Shown: one piece after another, positions 1 through 7,851 of the stretch
How positions within the stretch are numbered: the stretch's first letter is position 1
Layout of the letters: every line of letters starts with the position of its first letter
Assembly (NCBI GenBank): GCA_015143735.1
Contig: VKHC01000181.1
Span: 1 to 16,134, forward strand
Reading direction: 5' to 3'
Length of the DNA stretch: 16,134 nt
DNA from: Synura sp. LO234KE
Lineage: Eukaryota > Sar > Synurophyceae > Synurales > Mallomonadaceae
Notes under the pieces: generated by a model
What the model was told of the DNA's origin: nothing
The model's input: only the letters and a program-made list of their open reading frames with translations
Databases searched by the model: none
Program-made: the position numbers and the translations under genes

Positions 1-1455
1 GATTACGGATAGCTCCTGACGGTGGAGATACACCGTCCGCTGAGCAGTCGAGCGATACACAGAGTGGCATAGAAGGGCAGGCATAGTACAGTAGAGTATA
101 TAGCACTGCACAGAATAGTTCAAAATATCCTATGCAGCTGGCGATGCTGCAACACGGAGGGTCAAACTGGAAGCTCTATGCTCATCACACCAGTTTCCAA
201 GAATAAAGCCCTTAAAGGCGTGGGTTATGCGTCGTCATGTGGGTTAACCTTGCTGTGGAAAGAGGGAACATGAGTGTAACAGTAAAAGTCAAAACCATGC
301 TGTTACGCTGAACTGCTGGCATGGCCGCGATCGTTAAGGGCACCGTCAGTGCATCTCCCTAGCATGCTGAGCTTCAATTAGGTGGAGGTTCTTGGATTTA
401 CTTGACCCCACAGTCGACTGGTCTTGCCTCTGCCAACGCCCGAGGGACGATCTGTGAGCCTCGGTTGGACCGCGCGATCGGAAGAAATCGGCTTGACGTA
501 GAGGATAAATGCATGCGGATAGAGTTGGACCGCATCTGGAGTGATGTAGAATCAGTCCAAGGTGATCCCAAGTAAGTTGCGGAGCTCCCTGCCCACCGTG
601 GGGCGGACGGCTACGAGTCCAGAATCCGGTGAATCCAGTTGTAGAAGTGGTGAATCAGCTCCAACCCGACGAAGAAGGAGGTTTGGCTGAGTAGATGGTG
701 AAGCATTGATGGGAGCACTGGGATTGTATTCTTGGCGCCCATAAGGATGTGGAGACGCCGTAGATGCGTGAGGTTTAAACCATGGCGCAAAAGTGGCAGG
801 AAAACTACCCCATGGACTCTAAACACCTTGGTTGGATGAGAATAGAAGCAATAATCTCACTGAAATGCAGAACTGAAGAACAATTCTGAAGCTTGCTGGA
901 GATTAACTCGTCTAATCAATGGAGTAATAACCTCCAAGAGTGTCAAACGGAATGTTGGGAAAGAAAAGAGCTTTCATAAGATTGTTCAATACCCAATGGG
1001 AAGGCAAGAATTGGACGAATAGTAAAATGCCTGAGTCCGCAGCTTGTCCCGACAGTAAGCTGGGGATCTTTATATCTGCTGGCGTGATGCACCTAGTGAT
1101 CCCTGGCGAGCTAACTGCACAAGGTAATTGGTGAAAATTGTGAAAAACAATTTCCATCGCGAGCTGCAAAAACCTCACGAAGCGGAACAAAAAAGACTTA
1201 CGGGTTTATCAACTACAAAGAGCCCACGGTCAGACGTGAGCCACTCTCCAGGAAGATCACGCCAGGTAACATGGAGTTGAAGAACCAAAGTCGTTTGAAG
1301 GATGATGTCGATTATTTTATAGATGGTATTCCAATTGGAAATGGGTCTAATTGAAATACCCTGAGATCGGAATGTCCTGATGTCCAGAGAGATGTCTCAA
1401 AGGGATTTTAAACGAAAAATTTATTCTTCCTCAAATTTTGTAAAACGCTGGTGCT
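1..1455. other. Gene-poor stretch with broken open frames
   Basis: I find no gene here that I can support. Both strands carry short open frames of 60-90 codons. The best is the Pro/Ser-rich minus-strand frame listed separately. A plus-strand and a minus-strand frame overlap at about 912-1190 and neither shows a family motif. The plus frame ends at a plausible splice donor near 1124 (CAAG followed by GTAATT), so an isolated exon cannot be excluded. No tRNA or rRNA signature was seen. Confidence 0.5.
398..818 (-). pseudogene. Pro/Ser-rich frameshifted open frame, possible mobile-element remnant
   Basis: The minus strand is open from 818 to a TGA at 552-554 (88 sense codons, no start codon). 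It reads a low-complexity protein rich in Pro, Ser, Ala and Asn. A second frame, shifted by one base, takes over near 573 and runs to a TAA at 398-400. Such composition followed by a frame change is what a decayed gag-like or linker region looks like, but no zinc knuckle, protease or polymerase motif is visible. It could equally be chance or an exon of an unrelated gene. The mobile-element reading is inference only. Confidence 0.22.
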
Positions 1456-1998
1456 TCAGTGCATCCAATTTGGTGGAACGTTGACGATATTGATCAAACT
1501 CATTAAATCATTATATATGTCTTCTGAGGCGAAATTCGGACAGAGATCGATTATTTCCAAGATAAGTAAAAAGTTGTGTCCGCTGAAGTTGAGAAACGCA
1601 TCGGAAGCAAGAGTGTTGGCGTAAATCTTCAATTTTGCCGTACATCTCGTAATTTTGAGCTGGAGAAGAAAAGTACTAAAAGATATGTTTTGGCACTGTT
1701 GCACAAATTACTATGTTAAAGCTGGTTTCCTCTACTCCTCGACAACGGAACTCGTCCTTTGCACATAGAGGGTGGATGGGTAAACATTGTTTTTTACCGG
1801 TCAATAGATTCTCCTTTGTTACTGACTAAGTAATAAAGCATTAGAATTCCGGCAAAAATTTAAGTTGTATCGGGCGAGGAAGAAGAACCCTTAAAAAAAT
1901 TGGAAGGAGCGGCTGCCACCTTCTATGAGGGGACACAGAAATTTCAATAAGTGTTTCGAGGCGATTTTGTCAGAAGCTTTCTCGAAAATCTTGGGCAT
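1456..1998 (-). CDS. Candidate three-exon gene, 122 residues, unknown function
   Basis: Exons 1998-1920, 1821-1736 and 1659-1456 join in phase to give 122 residues and a TGA stop. Both introns are GT-AG, 98 and 76 nt. The first has a TTCTAAT branch-point-like element shortly before its TTAGTCAG acceptor, and the second ends in a pyrimidine tract with TCTCCAG. The protein starts MPKIFEKASDKIASKHLLKF, is Lys- and Cys-rich in the first half, and has a Leu/Ile-rich helix-like stretch near residues 80-110. I recognise no family. A competing plus-strand model starts at the adjacent base, and the opposite strand is also largely open here, so at most one model is likely to be right. Upstream exons beyond 1998 are possible. 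Confidence 0.33.
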
Positions 1999-2361
1999 AT
2001 GAGTTCAGAAGACCTTGAATTTGCAGTATTCCTGTTCGGTTCCGTTGTGAAGCATTCTTAAAGACGGCGAGTATATGCAATAATTACCTTCAAAACCAGA
2101 GTGATTTCTAATCGTTATCTTCTCCTTCTAGTGTAATACAAATAACCTCCTTGTATGAGATAACCTGAACAAACAAGTTCGTATTTTGCGCATGAGCTTC
2201 AAAAGTAAAAAATCAAATTTCAGGCCTTATTGGAAGCTGTCGAGTTATTCCAAATTTCGCCAAAAGTTTTGCAGCTCGACAAGACTTCGCTATCTCATTT
2301 GAAAAATGATTTCGTAGCATTGGCTGGGGGCCAAAATTTGGGATCGACGATGGCGGATTAA
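1999..2361 (+). CDS. Competing candidate three-exon gene, about 68 residues, unknown function
   Basis: An ATG at 1999, an exon end at 2046, a 21-nt exon 2132-2152 and an exon 2224-2361 join at phase 0 throughout and end in TAA. The introns (84 and 71 nt) begin GTGAAG and GTATGA and end CCTTCTAG and AATTTCAG. The first carries a TTCTAAT branch-like element. The product is Leu-rich (it includes LLALLEAVELFQISPKVLQL) and I recognise no family. The frame is also open upstream of the ATG back to a TAA at 1948-1950, so the true 5' end may lie in an earlier exon. The start touches the start of the opposing minus-strand candidate at the palindrome CATATG, which is a reason to doubt at least one of them. 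Confidence 0.28.
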
Positions 2362-4081
2362 GAAATCAAATATTTTATCTCCGTCCGAATTGAGTTGGGC
2401 TAGAGGCCTGGAATACCTTAGCTTTAAGAACTATCAAAAGGTTCCTACCTGATCTGATTTAGATATTATAATATCTGTAATAGGTTGGAGATTCCGTTTT
2501 TTTTAATAATATTCTTTTTAAAGTAGACGCTAAAAGCCGGGAGCGATGTCGCCTGCGCTGCTGTTATACGCATAGATAGATTTGATCTAGAGGCCTTTAA
2601 GCGAATTCTGCGGCAAAACTACCCAGAGGCGAATCCGTAAAGCACTAGGTAGACGTATTTCGGTACTGCCACGGAAAACAATTCTTGGAAACTAGCACTC
2701 TAAAATTTATTGCCTCTCCGCTAAGAACCTTACTTAGTATTCTGCACATAGCTTATAAGCATCGGCAAAAATAGACGAAAGAGATTCATAGAGATGAAAC
2801 AACAGATGTAACCTCTGACGAAAACTCGCCACGACCTGATGAACAAATCCCCATGTGATAATAATTGGTGAGCCCCGTGAGCGAGTAGTAGTTGAGTATG
2901 TCACCCCACTCCCCACCAAAATAGCTAACCTTACCCTGCCCACCTAGAACCGACCACTGATAACCAAAATAATCCCAATTTCTGCAAAAGCGTCACTGGT
3001 CGAGCGCATTGTTAGGGTAGAAGTGGGCCATGTACACAGGTAGCCACAGGGCTCCTTGCGCGTATGGGATTCCGGAAGGAAGTTCGTCGTCGTGAAGGAA
3101 GAGAAGTGGTGCATGGTGATATGCGGGACGAGATGTGACGGGGAAGTGCTTAGACTGCTTCTGAAGAGGTTCCGGTGCAGCCTTGGTCCGCCAGCCGGTC
3201 AACTGCTGCATTACCAGAAGCCTCCGGGGTTTAGACCTGCATGGGCTTTATCCAAATGATGAACAAACCCATCCCGTACCCGCAGTATCAGCCACTTGTG
3301 TCTTACCCGAGAGGAGTTTCAATCGTATGGGTGTATAAAACAATTGCTATATGAGCAAATATTGAACTTCTGTGCCGGTTCTGACGCCACTGTGGTTGTA
3401 GTCTGGATTCACCTTAAGGTATGGTAGATTGCACATAATTCAGCAGTGTTGTAGTTAGGCCTAGCTGCTTCTATCCAGCACGGACGATCTTGCGGGTTAA
3501 TGATGACAGATTCTCAAAGGACTTCCGCTCCCCGTGGCAGAGTGCTAAAAAAACGTGTACACACCCCAGCCCATGCACCCCAGGGACAAAGACACAGACC
3601 GGTGAATATGTTGGCTTTCGGAACAGGGAAGCCGGTTTGTCAATGGAGGAGGCCACGAACACTTTCGCCTTAGCCCGTGACCTGAATCGCTTGACATCAC
3701 AGCGTGTCTCAAGGGTTTGGGATAGGGCCTCTTTCCACGAGGCGTAGACCCCCGGTACATGGCCTACTGACCCGCGAGGAAGACCTTATGCTTATGAGAT
3801 GAGATCAACTCAACGAGTCAAATGTTGAATGATGTGGATGGGGGAGGAGCAGCTCGGCGACCTACAAAAGCTGATTTCAGTCGAATTAGCTAAAATGATT
3901 CTAAGGCTTTAGGGAGAGCAAACCAGTTGTAGCACAGTCAGAACTTCAGCCATTTCTTCAGTTTTGTCTCAAGCACATTCGCCATTGACTCCTCGGCGGG
4001 AGCGGTGCGAGAGAAGAAGCGGACTCAGAGTTTCTCACTCTTTGTGCGTGTGCGCTACCGGCGCCCTCCCTGTGGAAATGC
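2362..4081. other. Region of unassigned short open frames
   Basis: No gene could be established. The minus strand has a frame of good codon quality at 2993-3250 (71 residues from the ATG at 3211, rich in His, Pro and Leu) and shorter open pieces at 2460-2960. The plus strand has an 85-codon frame at 3490-3747 lacking an early ATG. None carries a motif I know and none joins convincingly to another. The 10-bp sequence ctagaggcct occurs twice, at 2400-2409 and 2587-2596, 187 bp apart; its significance is unknown. Confidence 0.4.
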
Positions 4082-5343
4082 TTAGACCGTGCTCGGGCGA
4101 TTTTCAGGTATTTCCCCCAGGTGAAGTCCTATTCCCTGCCTAGGCCAAGGGGATAGGAGGGGCGACTCTTCCTGTAAGTTTGTCCCGCATGGTGAGGCCA
4201 GATTGTAGGGCCTTACTCTGTCGCTACTCATCGTCGGGCAGCCAAGGAGGGCTAGGTACACATGAGGACGCAGCACCTCTTCGGTCCCTCTGGGAAAGAG
4301 GCGGAACAGAAGCTTTGTACATATATCTGGGCATAACAGGTCAAGACCCCCCGGGATACTGGCCAACCGGGCGGTGGGGGTACTGAAACCAACTGTCGAC
4401 GGCAGTTGTCATTTGTCTCCAGTGTGGAGCTTTGCACTGTGGAAACCAGTCCTGGCCATAGCTCCTGCCGAGGTAATATCGGCTGTACTTCCGTGTGCTT
4501 CCCGATTTCCGGGCTTGGGTGGATTTCTGGCATTGCGTGTTAGATAGGACACCCACGATTCCCCCCCACTCCAACGGTTCCTCCGCGGATGGTTCTGCTG
4601 CTGCAGCATCACACTCCTGTCCAAGGCCGACCTGAACTGGGAGGCGTCGGCTTAATTTTCTATTATGTCTCAGACCCCCTCCCGATATGACGTGTGCGTA
4701 GTCCAGGTCTCGTCCCAGTTGTGGACTTCTGTGTGGGGCCTTTCTGTGGACCAGTCCTCGACTTGGTTATGGTCTCTTGTGTGGAGGTTGTGTCTGGCAC
4801 AGAACTTGCCTTGATGATTTTTGCCTCTGCGGGTTTGTTGTTGATCCTATCCTTTCCTCGTTATTGGCCTCCTGGGTAAAGTCGTCGTTTGATTCTGCCA
4901 TCGTCTCCTGGCCACTTCGCCGACAGGCATTGATGTCCAAGATTTTCCATCCTTCCGACTCTTGGCAAGAATTTTGGGCCGATGGTGGGGTGCGGTCTTG
5001 CCCTCGTCCTTCCAGACTAAATTTCTGGGCGCAAGGCGGTGTGATTGGTAGGTCGCGTCTCAGCTTTTTTGAATGTGTATGTGCCTCTACCCTACCCAAG
5101 ATCGTGTGTCTGCACCGCTGACTTTGCGGGCTCATGAGGACTTATCTCCAAACCGTTCACTCTCCCTCTGTCGGGCTGATTTTGGAGTCGGGGTCCCATG
5201 GCAAAGGTCAATGTCCATGTCGGCGCCATTAGGCCTGCGGTTCTAGCAGCCTGATGCTGGTCTCCATGCTGGTAGGCGCGTGGTGGTGGCTTGCTAGCAG
5301 ATGGAAGAGGGCTCTCTGTCGTGGATCCTCTGCGCGTACTCAA
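4082..5343 (-). pseudogene. Mosaic gag-like open frame, probably a decayed mobile element
   Basis: Reading right to left, a frame rich in Pro, Ser, Arg and Gln runs from 5343 to 5092. It overlaps a frame shifted by one base that starts with ATG at 5135 and stays open to 4341 except for one TAA at about 4764-4766. A third frame, again shifted, covers 4366-4082. The protein is low-complexity and Gln/Arg/Pro/Ser-rich with scattered Cys and His. No retroviral-type protease, reverse transcriptase or integrase motif, and no terminal repeat, was seen. Open length far above the surroundings plus one nonsense codon and two frame changes suggests a once-coding sequence in decay. Retroelement gag is my best guess; a lineage-specific split gene is the alternative. 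Confidence 0.33.
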
Positions 5344-5727
5344 CCCTCATTCAGCGCCACTCCCAGTTTAACTCTGTCTCTCTCTCCTTCTCCGTATCGT
5401 TCACTGGAGGAGATCCGTGGGTTCTATTCCGGGTATTCCGTCTCCTCTCATAGATTAGTTGGTGCTTCATGTTTGGGCGATTCCCCAAAAATGTTCGACT
5501 ATTCGATTTGTGGGGGGACAATTGACCATTTGCTGGCGTTCTATGCTCAGCTGTGGATATATTAAGCTACTGGTCGTCGGCGCAACGTTGTGCGAAAGAA
5601 CTCTAGTGTTGTGCTCCAAAATACCAATTAAAATGTTGGTAATATTTTACTTCTGCCAAATAAAAGTTACGAACACATCCCGGCTCACTTTGTGAATGCT
5701 TAATCATAAACTTTTCGTTGGGGGAAA
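5344..5727. other. Spacer without recognised gene
   Basis: A plus-strand frame of about 100 codons crosses the left part (5254-5565), but it opposes the minus-strand mosaic and has no family signature. The stretch becomes AT-rich towards the right, where it forms the 3' flank of the chaperone gene. I see no RNA gene or clear repeat. Confidence 0.4.
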
Positions 5728-6240
5728 TTAGCGTAAGAAGAATATGTGAAAGTATGAGACAAAGTAAGCCAAATGACAAATAACACGAATTATCCTTAGT
5801 ACTCTTAACATTTTAGTGAATCCAACCAAAAAAATATCTTAGGAAGCAAGATTGTGTACTCACAGTTTGGGTTTAGGCACACAGATAAAATGAGGGATTT
5901 ATTTCCTAATGCAACCAACTTTTCTATTAATTGTCTTGCCAGCAAGTTTATAACCGCGTCCTCCCTTTTCCCAATGATTGTATTGACATTATACAGCATT
6001 TTCCCGTCAGCACAAAGGCTTACATCAGCCCTTATCTAGAGAAAATCAGTTTTTAAAATTACAAATTTGTTTATATTTTACCATTGTTCCGAATTTATTG
6101 CGCTGCGAAATGATAAGAAAATAGAAGTCCTCAAATGTGATGAGCGAAATATTTGTTTCAGAAAAACCGTCAGATATGAAAGTTTGAGCTTGAGGTGGAA
6201 ACGCTTGGGTCTGCTGCGTTATATCATCGCCAACGAACAT
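5728..6240 (-). CDS. Proteasome assembly chaperone 3 homologue (PAC3/PSMG3), three exons
   Basis: Exons 6240-6082, 6035-5864 and 5801-5728 join to 134 residues; human PAC3 has about 122. The introns are 46 nt (GTAAAA to CTCTAG) and 62 nt (GTGAGT to AAGAG, with CACTAAA as likely branch point). Family resemblance lies in the order of elements: a hydrophobic strand then a short turn (FYFLIISQRNKFGTM, residues 39-53), the segment NTIIGKREDAVINLLARQLI (about 71-90), the strand SLILSVCL (about 100-107) and a C-terminal LLRIIRVIC. In yeast and animals PAC3 pairs with PAC4 and assists assembly of the 20S alpha ring in the cytosol. A splice 2 nt earlier at the last acceptor would give an immediate stop, so the hydrophobic tail after residue 120 is uncertain. 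The start is 113 bp from the divergent RING gene. Confidence 0.7.
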
Positions 6241-6245
6241 TCAAC

Positions 6246-6265
6246 TTTTTTTTTTTTTTTTTTTT
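6246..6265. repeat. T20 homopolymer
   Basis: Twenty consecutive T on the plus strand, 6 bp upstream of the minus-strand PAC3 start. No retroposed sequence was seen joined to it, so it is more likely a promoter poly(dA:dT) tract than a retrotransposition tail. Its length may vary between isolates. Confidence 0.9.
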
Positions 6266-6315
6266 GTAAATAAGTGTTTCAAAATGATTTGTGAAGGCAC
6301 ACGCAGCAGTAGCGC

Positions 6316-6333
6316 AATAAATAAATAAATAAT
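6316..6333. repeat. AAAT-type tetranucleotide microsatellite
   Basis: The stretch aataaataaataaataat is about four copies of a tetranucleotide unit, followed after 13 bp by a TATATATAT run at 6347-6355 that abuts the RING gene ATG. Confidence 0.85.
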
Positions 6334-6353
6334 TCATTTTATATTGTATATAT

Positions 6354-7256
6354 ATGCTTACTATTATTAACAGTCAGAGGTCTAATTTTGTCTCTTGTGG
6401 TTGCAATCATGCGCAGCCAGTTTTGTTATACTTCGCCATAATAGGTTCTCTTATGTTTGGAGCTTCCTTATTTGATTCCGAGCCAAAATTACGTATTAGA
6501 GCAGAGTCCACTACAACAAAAAACAACTTATCAACAGTTTCCCTTGAGCTCCGGGATTCGGATAAATTTGGGCTTCATTTACGACGAGCAGAAAATGATA
6601 CACTTACTGGTAAATCAGTTAGTCATTACAATAGAAAATTTGAGTCAACAGAGAATAGAACCTCCAGTCGCGATGTCAGTAGAATTCCTATTGAAGCGAA
6701 AATAAATAGTAGTAAAAACGAAAGCAATATCAGCATTTTTGGTCAAAGCCTTATATTTTCGTTCTTTAGTTTGACGGTATTCCTCTTTTTGTGCACATAT
6801 CGCATTACACGGCGACTCATAAATTCAACGCGTGTGCGTCGCCAATCATTCCGAGCTGATAGATGGTCGATAGCGGCGTTATCTCAAATATTACTGAGGT
6901 CGAATGAAGCACTTTCCGTGAGAGACGCAGCTTTAATACGGCTAGCGGTGTCACAACGAGATTTTGGTGCCGATGATTATGAATTATTACAACAATTGGA
7001 TGAAAATAATGATTCCTCAACGAGAGTTCAAGGTTGCTCTGAGTCTGAAATAAATAGACTGCCAGAATATTACTTTGAAGATACGGGTCATAATGGCTCA
7101 ACAAATAAAAATTGTCCCATATGTTTAGCCCAGTACCAAACTGGAGATCGATTAAGAACTGTTCCTTGTTTGCATACTTTCCATAAAGACTGCGTTGATA
7201 TCTGGCTGAGAAAGAAGGCAGTATGCCCGGTGTGCAAATCATCTGTATACATGTGA
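6354..7256 (+). CDS. Membrane-anchored RING-H2 E3 ubiquitin ligase
   Basis: A single-exon protein of 300 residues. Two hydrophobic segments lie at about 22-40 (signal peptide or anchor) and 131-149. Between them are five N-glycosylation sequons (Asn 81, 101, 118, 122, 125), and after the second comes a basic stretch (YRITRR), so residues 41-128 are probably lumenal and the rest cytosolic. The C-terminal RING-H2 has Cys254, Cys257, Cys272, His274, His277, Cys280, Cys291 and Cys294 in the spacing C-x2-C-x14-C-x-H-x2-H-x2-C-x10-C-x2-C, preceded by the common INRLPEYYF helix. Such domains bind two zinc ions and recruit an E2 for ubiquitin transfer. The layout recalls the PA-TM-RING family, but I see no PA domain. 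The ATG lies in a TA run. An acceptor-like ttattaacag at 6363-6372 leaves a spliced 5' end possible, and Met34 is an alternative start. Confidence 0.88.
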   Translation: MLTIINSQRSNFVSCGCNHAQPVLLYFAIIGSLMFGASLFDSEPKLRIRAESTTTKNNLSTVSLELRDSDKFGLHLRRAENDTLTGKSVSHYNRKFESTENRTSSRDVSRIPIEAKINSSKNESNISIFGQSLIFSFFSLTVFLFLCTYRITRRLINSTRVRRQSFRADRWSIAALSQILLRSNEALSVRDAALIRLAVSQRDFGADDYELLQQLDENNDSSTRVQGCSESEINRLPEYYFEDTGHNGSTNKNCPICLAQYQTGDRLRTVPCLHTFHKDCVDIWLRKKAVCPVCKSSVYM

Positions 7257-7406
7257 ATTCATCGTCTTGGTCGACTCAAACTGATTTGTCCGTCCAAACA
7301 AACTTTTCATTAGTTGTCTGAAATCATTGTTATGCAGAGGAACCAATTTTTTTTGTTCGACAAACAAACTAGGTATCCTACTCAGTCATCTCGTACCGAG
7401 GAGGGG

Positions 7407-7412
7407 AATAAA
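7407..7412 (+). terminator. Possible polyadenylation signal of the RING gene
   Basis: A canonical AATAAA lies 151 bp downstream of the RING stop codon, the only such hexamer close behind the gene on this strand. Use of AATAAA in this organism is assumed, not shown. Confidence 0.3.
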
Positions 7413-7482
7413 ACCACTAACAGATTGATAAACTACTAGTAAAATCCGCACTTTAACCTGAAGAAGAGCATATTCGGGTAAT

Positions 7483-7510
7483 GGAGTGCAGCGGGGGGGG
7501 AGCGCACTCC
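7483..7510. repeat. Inverted repeat with G8 loop
   Basis: GGAGTGC at 7483-7489 and its complement GCACTCC at 7504-7510 form a perfect 7-bp stem around a 14-nt loop that contains eight consecutive G (7493-7500). It lies in a GC-rich island in the 3' spacer. It could stop or slow transcription of either convergent gene, but it may also be incidental. Confidence 0.5.
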
Positions 7511-7715
7511 CACCACAAAATTTTGGAATGCTGACTACCACCGCCAGAAGAACCAAGAAGCTCGCGATGCGCCCGTGACAGCTCGTCTACCAGCACAGAA
7601 GCAGCGCGGGCGTGGTAGGATTCATAACACCAAGTGGGGTGCACTTATTCCCGCATTCGCTTGCATCTCCTCAGGAAACAAATAGCGAACAGTTCGTTTT
7701 CAGGTGTTGCCGTAG

Positions 7716-7847
7716 TACGATGTTGGTGGTGGTGAAGAACTTGCTACAAATACGCATTACTACCGCGGGACGAAGGCTCCAATTTCCCTGGACTACGAAT
7801 GGAAAGTTTACTACTCAATAAATTTCCGAAAGAAGATAATTAATTAA
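7716..7847 (+). other. Possible terminal exon of an unrecognised plus-strand gene
   Basis: After an acceptor-like GCCGTAG the plus strand reads 43 codons with plausible codon use (it contains YYRGTKAPISLDYEWKVYYS) to TAA at 7845-7847, only 4 bp from the convergent beta-6 stop. An alternative overlapping frame is also open (7612-7821). I could not find its upstream exons and recognise no family. Confidence 0.2.
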
Positions 7848-7851
7848 TTGA

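Larger units (their letters stand above)
6241..6353. promoter_or_regulatory. Short divergent promoter region between the PAC3 homologue and the RING gene
   Basis: Only 113 bp separate the two opposed start codons, so the stretch should hold both promoters and 5' leaders. It is almost entirely AT-rich, with a T20 run, an AAAT-type repeat and a TATATATAT run that touches the RING start codon. I can define no specific factor site. Poly(dA:dT) tracts are known to exclude nucleosomes at many eukaryotic promoters, and that role is an inference here. Confidence 0.5.
7257..7851. other. Convergent 3' spacer between the RING and beta-6 genes
   Basis: Both flanking genes end into this 595-bp stretch. 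The first 180 bp are AT-rich with an AATAAA at 7407-7412. The stretch from about 7480 to 7640 is unusually GC-rich and carries a G8 hairpin, and the right end is AT-rich again. Open plus-strand frames exist at 7490-7690 and 7716-7847, but no complete gene model could be made. Confidence 0.5.

Noticed and set aside
1355-2361. Idea that TAA is read as an amino acid, from plus-strand frames open except for TAA
   Set aside because: The beta-6, PPR, RING and coiled-coil genes contain no in-frame TAA, and intron choices remove the TAA codons from the best model.
5254-5565. 103-codon plus-strand frame with a Trp-rich start and Ser/Pro tract
   Set aside because: No family features, starts inside the opposing mosaic frame, and the Ser/Pro run comes from a simple CT-rich tract.
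6246-6265. T20 as the poly(A) tail of a retroposed copy on the minus strand
   Set aside because: The sequence on the far side is only the short divergent promoter and RING gene; no processed copy or target-site duplication was seen.
6817-7242. 141-codon minus-strand frame opposite the RING gene
   Set aside because: The opposite strand encodes a complete RING-H2 motif with all eight ligands, so this frame is a shadow.
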